This document shows positions 1 to 5,962 of a stretch of 6,258 nt of DNA, piece by piece; the stretch's first letter is position 1; each line of letters opens with the position of its first letter. The stretch lies in assembly GCA_013812565.1 (NCBI GenBank), contig JACCTF010000997.1, forward strand, positions 1 to 6,258, given 5' to 3'. The translations under genes and the position numbers were made by a program. Below the pieces are notes generated by a model that was given only the letters and a program-made list of their open reading frames with translations, was not told the origin of the DNA and did no database searches. The DNA comes from Pyrinomonadaceae bacterium. Lineage in GTDB: Bacteria > Acidobacteriota > Blastocatellia > Pyrinomonadales > Pyrinomonadaceae.

Positions 1-1652
1 AGATCACTGACCTTGAACGTTTGATGAGTCGCATCAACATGGCTACCGCCACGCCACGCGACCTCGCCGCGCTGCGACGTTCGCTTGAACAAATACCTGC
101 CGTCCATCAGGCTTTATCGGACGCTAAGTCATCGCTGCTCCAAGTCTTGCGTGAATCGACGGATGAAATGCCGGATGTGCAGACCCGCATCAATGAAGCA
201 ATCAGCGATGATCCGCCATCACAGATTAGCGATGGCGGAGTAATCCGCGATGGCTTCTCGCCGGAACTCGACGAACTGCGTCAGATCAGCCGGGATGCCA
301 AACAGATCATCGCTTCGTTTGAATCACGCGAGCGCGCGCGCTCCGGCATCGCCAGCCTGCGCATACGCTTCAATAACATCTCGGGTTACTTTATCGAAGT
401 TCCCAAAGCAAGCGCCGGGCGTGTTCCGCCGACTTACGAGCGACGCCAGACAATCGCGAATGCCGAACGTTTTACAACCACTGAGTTGCGCGAGTTGGAG
501 CGGCGCGTGCTCGGGGCGGAAACGCGTATGGCCGAATTGGAGACGAGCATTGTCGCAGAGGTGCGCACGGCGGTTGCCGTCGAAACTAAACGCTTGCAAG
601 CGACGGCGCGGGCGCTCGCCACACTCGATGCCTTGGCCGCGCTTGCCGAAACCGCTGTGCGTCGCCGCTACGTGCGCCCTGTGCTGCATGACGGAGATGA
701 ACTGGAGATTCATGAGGCTCGTCATCCCGTGATCGAAGCTTTGAGCGCGGAGCAGTTTATTCCGAACGATCTCTACATGAACAATTCGACTGATCGTTTG
801 TTGATCATCACGGGACCGAACATGGGCGGCAAGTCCACGATCTTGCGTCAGACGGCGCTCATCGCGATTCTCGCGCAGATGGGTTCGTTTGTGCCCGCAA
901 CGCGCGCCCGCCTCCCGGTGCTTGATCGCATCTGGACGCGCGTCGGCGCTTCGGATGATCTGGCCCACGGGCGCTCCACGTTCATGGTCGAGATGACCGA
1001 GACGGCGGCGATTCTCCACAACGCCAGCCCGCGTTCGCTCGTGCTGCTTGACGAGATCGGGCGCGGCACCTCGACCTTTGACGGGCTTTCGATTGCCTGG
1101 GCCGTCGCCGAGCATCTTCACGATTCTCCTGAGCACGCGGCGAAAACCCTCTTTGCAACTCATTATCATGAATTAACAGAGCTGGCCGAGCGTCTGCCCG
1201 GTGCGCAAAACTATCGCATTGCGGTTGCTGAACAGGACGACGCAGTGATCTTCCTCTACCGCTTGGAGCGTGGGCGCGCGTCAAAGTCTTATGGTATTGA
1301 AGTGGCACGACTGGCCGGGTTGCCGCCGCCTGTGATCGCACGTGCGCGCGACGTGCTTGCACGCCTTGAACGTTACGAACTGGATGTGTTTGCCGAAGCG
1401 ACTCCGAACACGGAAAAAGAGATTAAGAGCGAAGCATCCTCAGAGCACCCTCCCCATGAAGCACACAACGGCAACGATGCTCTGAACAGCGCTTCGCGTC
1501 GCGCGGCTCGCCGTGCGCTGGCGGTGCAGGCAACGCTCTTTGATGCCGTCAATCAAAACCTGCTTGACGAGTTGCGCGGCATTGATGTAGAAACCTTTTC
1601 GGCCGATGACGCGCGCCAAATGCTTCTCAACATACGTAGCCGAATTCTTTGA
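1..1652 (+). CDS. mutS: DNA mismatch repair protein MutS, C-terminal part (5' end outside window)
   Basis: MutS binds mismatches in newly replicated DNA and, as an ATP-driven clamp, recruits MutL. The reading frame is open from position 3, so the start lies upstream. 549 residues are present, against roughly 850-900 for the family, so about 300 N-terminal residues (mismatch-binding and connector domains) are missing. Visible in order (window residue numbers): the lever-domain sequence DLERLMSRI near the N-terminus, the clamp region with FNNISGYFIEVPKA (about 122-135), the Walker A loop GPNMGGKST (271-279, nt 813-839), Walker B LVLLDE (346-351, nt 1038-1055) followed by IGRGTSTFDG, and the ATHYHEL switch. 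After a variable linker comes QATLFD (509-514, nt 1527-1544), which resembles a QxxLF beta-clamp-binding motif, then the C-terminal helical segment. All ATPase motifs are intact. The next gene is 339 bases away on the same strand. Identification as MutS1 rather than MutS2 rests on the clamp domain and the lack of a Smr domain. Confidence 0.97.
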   Translation, partial: ITDLERLMSRINMATATPRDLAALRRSLEQIPAVHQALSDAKSSLLQVLRESTDEMPDVQTRINEAISDDPPSQISDGGVIRDGFSPELDELRQISRDAKQIIASFESRERARSGIASLRIRFNNISGYFIEVPKASAGRVPPTYERRQTIANAERFTTTELRELERRVLGAETRMAELETSIVAEVRTAVAVETKRLQATARALATLDALAALAETAVRRRYVRPVLHDGDELEIHEARHPVIEALSAEQFIPNDLYMNNSTDRLLIITGPNMGGKSTILRQTALIAILAQMGSFVPATRARLPVLDRIWTRVGASDDLAHGRSTFMVEMTETAAILHNASPRSLVLLDEIGRGTSTFDGLSIAWAVAEHLHDSPEHAAKTLFATHYHELTELAERLPGAQNYRIAVAEQDDAVIFLYRLERGRASKSYGIEVARLAGLPPPVIARARDVLARLERYELDVFAEATPNTEKEIKSEASSEHPPHEAHNGNDALNSASRRAARRALAVQATLFDAVNQNLLDELRGIDVETFSADDARQMLLNIRSRIL

Positions 1653-1991
1653 TCGACATTGCTTGAAAGGCTAACCCCCGGTCTTACCCGCCAATGTGTC
1701 CGACATCTTCGCTAGGTATCCATTAGAGCAGCTAAACAAAACCAGCCACTGTAGACCGAGGAGATATAGAGATGAAGAAACGATGAAGGATGATAAACAA
1801 GGATGAAGCGAATAAAGAATAGCACTCAGCTTCTTATTCATCTTTCATCCTTCCGCCTTCATCCTTTCGCGAGTCCTTCCTACTTCATCCTTCTTTTCGT
1901 GCCTCTGTGGCTAACCTTTTTCATTTGAACTTAGCACACTACCTCTCCCCTTTTTGCATTCATCTCAAATCTTGGGTTCGCCATCTCTTAC
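1653..1991. other. Intergenic region between mutS and the nagZ-like gene
   Basis: There is no convincing gene in these 339 bases. The first ~115 bases show nothing beyond a weak ACATTG/CAATGT pairing (1656-1661 with 1692-1697) that lacks a T-tract, so I see no clear terminator for mutS. The middle (1771-1890) is a purine-rich block followed by a mirrored pyrimidine-rich block, listed separately as a repeat. The last ~100 bases are pyrimidine-rich (C/T runs around 1932-1956). No good -35/-10 pair was found ahead of the gene at 1992, although its promoter should lie here if it is not transcribed through from mutS. Confidence 0.7.
1771..1890. repeat. GATGAAG / CTTCATC repeat cluster forming a long imperfect hairpin
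   Basis: GATGAAG occurs three times on the + strand (1771-1777, 1782-1788, 1802-1808). The opposite-strand form TTCATCC also occurs three times (1844-1850, 1858-1864, 1884-1890). The arms pair in register: GATGAAGG 1782-1789 with CCTTCATC 1856-1863, GGATGAA 1801-1807 with TTCATCC 1844-1850, and GAATAAAGAA 1810-1819 with TTCTTATTC 1831-1839 (one bulged A), around an 11-base loop at 1820-1830. Internal loops separate the helices. There is no T-tract directly after the hairpin, so it is not a standard intrinsic terminator. It could be a degraded dispersed intergenic repeat or a 3'-end structure of the mutS transcript; which one is not decidable here. Confidence 0.7.
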
Positions 1992-3131
1992 ATGAATGAA
2001 TCTTTCCTTTCCTTGACGCTCGAGCAGAAGATCGGACAACTTCTTTACATCGGATTGCCGGGCACCGAGTTTGATCCGGAGACGCGCGCCCTAGTCGAGT
2101 ACGTACAACCGGGCGGCATCATCATCTTTGGACGCAACGTCACCGCGCCCAGGCAACTACGCGCTCTGCTCGACAGTGCGCGCGAGGTCGTGATGGTTGA
2201 ACCGCTCGTCGGCATTGATCAAGAAGGCGGCCTGGTCGATCGCTTGCGACGCATCTTCACGCCGATGCCTGCCGCGCGCGTCATACGCCAGCACGGCGAT
2301 CTTGCGGGCGCACGCGCGCTCGGTCGCATCAGCGGCGAAGTGCTGCGCATGCTCGGCTTCAATATGAACTTTGCGCCGGTGCTCTCGATCATGACCGATG
2401 AGCGCGATCTTCTGTCTAACGGTCTGTACTCTCGTTCCTTCGGTCGTTCGCCCGGAGAAGTGCTCGGCTACGCGATGGTTTACATACGCGGTTTGCAAGG
2501 CACCGGCTGCCTCGGCTGCGCGAAACATTTTCCCGGCATCGGCGCTGGCGAGATCGATTCGCATGAAGAAATGCCGGTCATACATCTTTCGCACGATGAT
2601 CTGCTCGCGCAGGACTTGGCTCCGTACATCGAGCTTTTTCAACGCGAAGACAACATGGTGCATGCTGTGATGGTTAGCCACGGCGGTTTCCCCAACGTTG
2701 ATCTGCGACGCAACCTGGCGGGCGGCCCGCTTGAACCAGCATCGGTTAACCCTGAGATTGTGACGCGCCTGCTCCGCGAAGAACTTGGGTTTCAAGGATT
2801 ATCATTAACGGATGATCTGGAGATGGGCGCGATTGCGAAGCATTCTCCGATTGAAGACATTGTGGTGCGAGCCATTCAAGCCGGTGAAGATATGTTGCTC
2901 ATCTGTGCAGACCCGGGTCAAATACGGCGCGGACGTGACGCCCTTCTGCAAGCGGCGCGTAAACACGTGCTCTCTGAAGAACGGATCAACGAATCGCTCG
3001 CACGTATTTACGCCTTCAAAAATCTTGCGCAGCCGCCGCTGCCATTAGACATGGAACGGTTCCAGCAGCTTTCAGCGGAGACTGCCGCGCTCAACACAAA
3101 GCTTAATTACACCTACGGAGGCAAAAGTTGA
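1992..3131 (+). CDS. nagZ: Glycoside hydrolase family 3 protein, NagZ-type beta-N-acetylhexosaminidase
   Basis: NagZ enzymes remove N-acetylglucosamine from GlcNAc-anhydroMurNAc-peptides in the cytoplasm during peptidoglycan recycling. The 379-residue protein is one GH3 TIM-barrel domain without a signal peptide or C-terminal (alpha/beta)6 domain, as in NagZ (family about 340 residues). Visible motifs: IDQEGGLVDRL (75-85, substrate-contacting segment), FNMNFAPV (123-130), KHFPG (178-182) followed by D189-S-H191, the Asp-His acid/base dyad typical of NagZ, and LTDDLEMGAI (272-281) with D274 as the expected nucleophile. The usual PGHG after KHF is PGIG here, and the segment between PGIG and DSH is AGEI. 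The start at ATG 1992 has no obvious Shine-Dalgarno sequence, but the N-terminus aligns well with the family. The stop overlaps the next gene by 4 bases, so the two are an operon. GH3 membership is near certain; GlcNAc specificity is inferred from the DSH dyad. Confidence 0.88.
   Translation: MNESFLSLTLEQKIGQLLYIGLPGTEFDPETRALVEYVQPGGIIIFGRNVTAPRQLRALLDSAREVVMVEPLVGIDQEGGLVDRLRRIFTPMPAARVIRQHGDLAGARALGRISGEVLRMLGFNMNFAPVLSIMTDERDLLSNGLYSRSFGRSPGEVLGYAMVYIRGLQGTGCLGCAKHFPGIGAGEIDSHEEMPVIHLSHDDLLAQDLAPYIELFQREDNMVHAVMVSHGGFPNVDLRRNLAGGPLEPASVNPEIVTRLLREELGFQGLSLTDDLEMGAIAKHSPIEDIVVRAIQAGEDMLLICADPGQIRRGRDALLQAARKHVLSEERINESLARIYAFKNLAQPPLPLDMERFQQLSAETAALNTKLNYTYGGKS
3117..3130 (+). promoter_or_regulatory. 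Ribosome binding site and TTG start of the substrate-binding protein gene
   Basis: GGAGG at 3117-3121 lies six bases ahead of TTG at 3128-3130. The TTG overlaps the TGA stop of the upstream hydrolase (3129-3131) as TTGA, a layout typical of translational coupling. The spacing and the lipoprotein signal peptide that begins right after the TTG fix this start; no ATG nearby would give a complete signal peptide. Confidence 0.8.
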
Positions 3132-4696
3132 TCAAAGCTTTCCGCTTTATCACACCTGTTCTTGTACTACTTCTAATAACTTCATTTCTCACGAGTTGCA
3201 GCCGTCAAAGCGACGGCTTTGTGACGGCCCTCGAAGCTAACCCGGAAACCCTCGACCCCTTGCGCGGCACGGATGCTTCAAGCGAACGTCTGCGACAACT
3301 AATGTTCAACTCGCTCGTTCGCAAAAACGAGCGCCTGGACTACACGGGCGAACTCGCTTCCAACATTCAGCAAGCGCCCGATGGCCTGTCCGTTACTTTC
3401 ACGCTTCACGAGGGCATGACGTTTCATGACGGCCGACCGCTTACCTCGGCAGACGTTAAATATACGCTCGACACGCTGCTCGCTTCGGATTCAAGAAAAG
3501 CCGTTCCCTTCTTTGAAGGCACGGGCGCGAACAAGCAGCCCTTCGTTGCAGCCGTTGAAACACCGGATGCGCGCACCGTCACTATTCGTCTGCACAAACC
3601 GTGGCTTGAACTGCTCGCCAATCTCGTTCCGCAACCCGTCATCCCACAAGGTACGGCTGATTCACAACAGGATAAACCTGTGGGCTCCGGCCCGTTCAAG
3701 TTTGTGCGCTACGACGAATCGCAACAGGTTGTCGACCTCGAAGCTAACGACAAGTATTGGGAAGGAGCGCCGAACATCAAAACTCTGCGCGTGCGCGCCA
3801 TCCTCGATGGCAACACCTTGCAGGCAGAACTAAGGAGCGGGCGTGTCACGCTGGTTCCCTACTCGACCAATCTTTCGCCCGACGCTTACAAATCGCTCGG
3901 ACAAGACCCGGCGCTCAAAGTCGAACAGTTCCCCGGCGCGAATATCGTTTATCTCGGATTCAATACTCAGAGCGAGCCGCTCAAGGATGCCCGCGTACGT
4001 CAAGCCATTTCTTATGCGGTCGAACGCGAGGCCATCGTGCGCGACCTGCTACTCGGCCAAGCGCGCGTGGCCCACTCAATTCTGCCGGAAGAATCCTGGG
4101 CTTATGCGCCCGGCAAAAAATACTCTTACGACCCCGAGCAAGCGAAGCGACTTCTTGACGAAGCGAATTTGCGAGACCCGGACGGCGATGGTTCCCGCAT
4201 GCGCTTCGACAAACCTCTTGTCTTGAAAATCTCGGCAAGCAATATCATGGCCCGTGGTTATGGCGGTGTGATCCAGAATTCGTTGAAGGCGATTGGCGTT
4301 CCCCTTGAGATCGAAACCCTCGAACGCAACGCTTTGCTCGACCAAATTCGCAGCGGCCAGTATCAGATGACAATCGGGAATTGGGTCGGCGGCAATCAAG
4401 ACCCGATCTTCCTTCGTGACCTCTTCACCAATCTCACGGGCGGCAACTTCAACCGCAGTCGTTATCGGACGCCGGAGGTTGAGCGCATCCTCCAAGAAGC
4501 CGTCAACACCACGGATCGCGCCAAAGCCAAAACCCTCTACACCGAAGCCCAAGAGATTATTAGCCGCGACGTACCGATGTTCCCACTCTGGTACCCCGCC
4601 AACATGGTCGTCGCCCGCCGCAACGTCGCCAACATCAAAGTCGATGTCAGCGGCGACTGGAGTTTCCTCCGCAATGTCACAGTCGAAAATCAGTGA
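3128..4696 (+). CDS. Peptide-type ABC transporter substrate-binding lipoprotein (SBP_bac_5 / DppA-OppA family)
   Basis: This is the extracytoplasmic solute-binding component of an oligopeptide/dipeptide-type importer. The 522 residues (usual family size 500-550) start with a lipoprotein signal: basic MIKAFRF, a hydrophobic stretch (8-20) and the lipobox LTSC with lipidated C24. Family hallmarks follow: NPETLDP (38-44), FHDGRPLTSADVKYTLD (99-115), GSGPFKF (186-192), NDKYWEGAPNI (207-217) and a later VRQAISYAVER. It is complete and intact. It begins inside the stop codon of the NagZ-like gene, and no permease or ATPase genes follow, because the next gene is convergent. It must therefore use transporter parts encoded elsewhere. 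Its ligand cannot be read from sequence. Coupling to NagZ suggests muropeptide-derived peptides (compare MppA of Escherichia coli), but general peptide, nickel or other ligands also occur in this family. Confidence 0.93.
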   Translation: MIKAFRFITPVLVLLLITSFLTSCSRQSDGFVTALEANPETLDPLRGTDASSERLRQLMFNSLVRKNERLDYTGELASNIQQAPDGLSVTFTLHEGMTFHDGRPLTSADVKYTLDTLLASDSRKAVPFFEGTGANKQPFVAAVETPDARTVTIRLHKPWLELLANLVPQPVIPQGTADSQQDKPVGSGPFKFVRYDESQQVVDLEANDKYWEGAPNIKTLRVRAILDGNTLQAELRSGRVTLVPYSTNLSPDAYKSLGQDPALKVEQFPGANIVYLGFNTQSEPLKDARVRQAISYAVEREAIVRDLLLGQARVAHSILPEESWAYAPGKKYSYDPEQAKRLLDEANLRDPDGDGSRMRFDKPLVLKISASNIMARGYGGVIQNSLKAIGVPLEIETLERNALLDQIRSGQYQMTIGNWVGGNQDPIFLRDLFTNLTGGNFNRSRYRTPEVERILQEAVNTTDRAKAKTLYTEAQEIISRDVPMFPLWYPANMVVARRNVANIKVDVSGDWSFLRNVTVENQ

Positions 4697-4768
4697 CAAG
4701 GGACGAGGAACGAAGGACAAGATAAACACGCGTCTTGCTTGTCACTTGTTAGTCATCACCTGTCACTT
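4693..4768. repeat. Inverted and direct repeats between convergent genes
   Basis: GTGACAAG at 4693-4700, which contains the TGA stop of the binding-protein gene, is a perfect inverted match to CTTGTCAC at 4738-4745. Inside it, CAAGA 4718-4722 can pair with TCTTG 4733-4737. TGTCACTT occurs twice, at 4740-4747 and 4761-4768; the second copy lies within the last codons of the opposite-strand tsaC gene. The hairpin could end transcription from either side, but no T-tract follows, so intrinsic termination is not supported. A dispersed intergenic repeat is an equally good explanation. Confidence 0.6.
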
Positions 4769-5394
4769 AACTTTACGCTGATTGAGCGGAGAGTTTGTTC
4801 CAGCTCATGGCGTGTGATCAGTCCTTCGCGGATCAAGCACGCTGCTTGTTCGGTGACATCGACGACGGTTGATGGTTTGTCGCTCTGTGCTCGCCCGCCG
4901 TCAATGACGAGCAGATCGGATTCGGGAAAGTAGTTCGCTGCCTCTACGGCAGTTTGCGCTGGTGGCATGCCGGCAGGATTGGCGCTCGTCGCCGTGAGCG
5001 CCCCGCCGCACGCGCGGACAAACGAGCGCACCGAATCATCGTCCGGCAAACGGACGCCGATGGTTCCGGTGTTCGCCGTTAGTTCTTCGGGAATCTCTCT
5101 TCGCGCGCGGGCGACGATAGTCAGCGGGCCCGGCCAGTGATGCGCGCGCAAGGTTTCAAAGGCGCTGGATCTCTCGCTCACGAAACGTTCTGCTTCGCTC
5201 GCATCGCTGATGATAACGAGCAGCGGCTTATCCGCTTCCCTGCCCTTCAATTGATTTACTTTGTGCAGCGCGTCACGGTTGAACGGATTGACACCCAACC
5301 CGTAGAAAGTATCCGTGCGGAAGGCGACGACCCCTCCGTTCGCGATTTTCTCCGCGGCTCGCACGCGTGCCTCGGGGGAATTTATAAGAATCAT
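4756..5394 (-). CDS. tsaC: Threonylcarbamoyl-AMP synthase (Sua5/YciO/YrdC family)
   Basis: This enzyme makes L-threonylcarbamoyl-AMP from threonine, bicarbonate and ATP. It is the first step of the universal t6A37 tRNA modification, completed by TsaD with partner proteins. The protein is 212 residues, a single YrdC domain without the C-terminal Sua5 domain. Motifs: FRTDTFYGLG (25-34, usually PTDTxYGLG, here with Arg for Pro), LKGREADKPL (49-58) supplying K50 and R52, GTIGVRLPDD (110-119), TATSANPAG (134-142) supplying S137 and N139 of the family's KxR/SxN signature, and STVVDVTE...LIREG (175-191). The ATG at 5394 has GGGAAG six bases upstream (plus-strand 5401-5406) and leaves 15 bases after the preceding Rdx gene, so the two are probably co-transcribed. 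The last residues overlap a TGTCACTT repeat. TsaC and YciO-like paralogues are hard to separate by eye, but the intact signature favours TsaC activity. Confidence 0.9.
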   Translation of the reverse strand: MILINSPEARVRAAEKIANGGVVAFRTDTFYGLGVNPFNRDALHKVNQLKGREADKPLLVIISDASEAERFVSERSSAFETLRAHHWPGPLTIVARARREIPEELTANTGTIGVRLPDDDSVRSFVRACGGALTATSANPAGMPPAQTAVEAANYFPESDLLVIDGGRAQSDKPSTVVDVTEQAACLIREGLITRHELEQTLRSISVKLSDR

Positions 5395-5409
5395 TTCAAA
5401 CTTCCCGGT

Positions 5410-5709
5410 TCATCCCGTGCTCGGCGAGTCCGACTCGCGGCGGTCGCTGTGCCCGAGGTCTCTGTCGGGCGCGATGCGATCACGCACCAACTGTTTTAGT
5501 TCCTTTGACTCCGGAAAGCGTCTCATCTTCTCGCGCGAGAAAATATCCTCTCCGTTTAATCGCACGACAAAGATGCCGCCCGTGCCGGGGACGAGCGCCA
5601 CTTCTCCGAGTTCGGTTTCGAATGTAGTAAGCAGTTCCTGGGCCAGCCATGCTGCACGCAACATCCAGCGGCACTGCCTGCAATACTCAATTTCTATGCG
5701 GGGCGTCAC
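5410..5709 (-). CDS. SelT/SelW/SelH (Rdx) family thioredoxin-like CxxC protein, cysteine form
   Basis: Small thioredoxin-fold proteins of this family have a CxxC or CxxU redox motif; the bacterial members' substrates are unknown. From the GTG at 5709 the protein is 99 residues: TPRIEIEYCRQCRWM near the N-terminus with C10 and C13 as the redox pair, then VALVPGTGGIFVV, IFSREK and a C-terminal LVRDRIAPDRDLGHSDR. Both motif positions are cysteine, so no selenocysteine is needed. I chose GTG because it places the family's typical PRIEIEYC start at the N-terminus and has GGGAAGGA (5722-5715) five bases upstream. The frame is open further upstream to a TTG/ATG pair at 5778/5775, which would add 22-23 residues unlike the family. 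The tsaC gene follows after 15 bases. The position is divergent from the riboswitch-controlled reductase gene. Confidence 0.85.
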   Translation of the reverse strand: MTPRIEIEYCRQCRWMLRAAWLAQELLTTFETELGEVALVPGTGGIFVVRLNGEDIFSREKMRRFPESKELKQLVRDRIAPDRDLGHSDRRESDSPSTG

Positions 5710-5714
5710 CTTGA

Positions 5715-5722
5715 TCCTTCCC
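5715..5722 (-). promoter_or_regulatory. Ribosome binding site deciding the GTG start of the Rdx gene
   Basis: Read on the minus strand, GGGAAGGA ends five bases before GTG 5709-5707. A further AAGGAG (5730-5725) is too distant to serve this start well. The competing ATG at 5775 has a GGGAAAG four bases ahead, so it cannot be excluded. The protein family alignment tips the choice to GTG. Confidence 0.55.
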
Positions 5723-5803
5723 TTCTCCTTGAAAGCTGCACGGCACATCATTATGCCGTCTAACTTAGACGCCATCAATCTTTCCCACTTGAACGAAAAG
5801 CGC

Positions 5804-5832
5804 TTGACGTCTTTGAGAGTATAGTTTACAGT
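5804..5832 (+). promoter_or_regulatory. Probable sigma-70-type promoter for the reductase leader
   Basis: TTGACG (5804-5809) and TACAGT (5827-5832) are separated by exactly 17 bases, with one and two mismatches to the standard -35 and -10 hexamers. Transcription would start near 5839-5841, giving a leader of about 160 bases that includes the whole riboswitch. It is the best pair found upstream of the aptamer; there is no experimental support. Confidence 0.5.
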
Positions 5833-5851
5833 CCGTCCGTTATATTGACAT

Positions 5852-5866
5852 TGACTCTTCGAGTCA
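5852..5866 (+). other. Perfect 6-bp palindrome at the 5' end of the leader
   Basis: TGACTC (5852-5857) and GAGTCA (5861-5866) are perfect reverse complements around TTC. As RNA this is a small hairpin just after the expected transcription start and 11 bases before the aptamer. It may protect the 5' end or help insulate aptamer folding. As DNA it could be an operator downstream of the promoter. Neither role can be confirmed from sequence. Confidence 0.4.
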
Positions 5867-5876
5867 GCACAGCATG

Positions 5877-5931
5877 GGCGTGGCGATTTAAGGAAACTTG
5901 CTCCACGTTAAAAACTGCTAAAGAACTGTCC
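5877..5931 (+). promoter_or_regulatory. SAM-II class riboswitch aptamer (S-adenosylmethionine)
   Basis: The segment carries the conserved SAM-II core in order: a P1 5' strand GCGTGG (5878-5883), GATTT (5885-5889), CTTGC (5897-5901), the P1 3' strand CCACGT (5903-5908, six pairs including one G-U) continuing as CCACGTTAAA (5903-5912), and GCTAAA (5917-5922). In this class the region after P1 folds back on the P1 loop as a pseudoknot that encloses SAM. A candidate outer P2 is GGA (5892-5894) with TCC (5929-5931). I could not resolve the inner P2 pairs with confidence, and the stretch between GCTAAA and TCC is longer than in the metX aptamer I compared from memory. The related SAM-V class is the main alternative. 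Its position before a sulfite/nitrite reductase gene and just ahead of a terminator fits a sulfur-pathway off switch. Confidence 0.75.
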
Positions 5932-5962
5932 AGGTGATTTTGCTCTCGCACGTTTCTTTAGC
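5917..5962 (+). promoter_or_regulatory. Predicted antiterminator pairing, exclusive with both aptamer and terminator
   Basis: GCTAAAGAA (5917-5925), the 3' core of the aptamer, is a perfect 9-base complement of TTCTTTAGC (5954-5962). A tenth U-G pair (5916 with 5963) would use the first base of the terminator's 3' strand. The terminator 5' strand lies inside the loop of this pairing and its 3' strand begins immediately after it with no linker, so both helices cannot form fully at once. This makes the pairing a natural antiterminator used when SAM is low. It is a prediction from complementarity only. Confidence 0.65.

Noticed and set aside
324..1169. Long open frame (281 codons) on the minus strand
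   Set aside because: It lies entirely antisense to the intact MutS clamp and ATPase region and is rich in Arg/His as expected from a mirrored GC-biased gene. No recognisable domain.
1656..1697. ACATTG/CAATGT pairing after the mutS stop as a terminator
   Set aside because: Only 6 bp with a 30-base loop and no T-tract.
1803..1928. 41-codon frame starting MKRIKNSTQ with a hydrophobic end, in the mutS-nagZ gap
   Set aside because: No properly spaced ribosome site, and it runs straight through the GATGAAG/CTTCATC repeats. Its hydrophobic tail follows from the T-rich repeat sequence.
1925..1953. TTGAAC (1925-1930) as a -35 for the nagZ-like gene
   Set aside because: The sequence 17 bases downstream is a C/T run with no resemblance to a -10 hexamer.
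4076..4729. 217-codon minus-strand frame
   Set aside because: Antisense to the complete, well-conserved binding-protein gene, with no family features.
5818..5823. TATACT on the minus strand as a -10 box for the Rdx-tsaC operon
   Set aside because: No matching -35 at proper spacing. It overlaps the better plus-strand promoter, so it is not listed as a feature.
5315..5824. 169-codon plus-strand frame covering the Rdx gene
   Set aside because: Antisense to the Rdx protein and the tsaC start, both of which have clear family motifs. Composition is Ser/Arg-rich as in shadow frames.
5845..5875. TTGACA at 5845-5850 as a -35 box
   Set aside because: No acceptable -10 at 16-18 bases; a start there would fall inside or after the aptamer P1 5' strand and remove the riboswitch.
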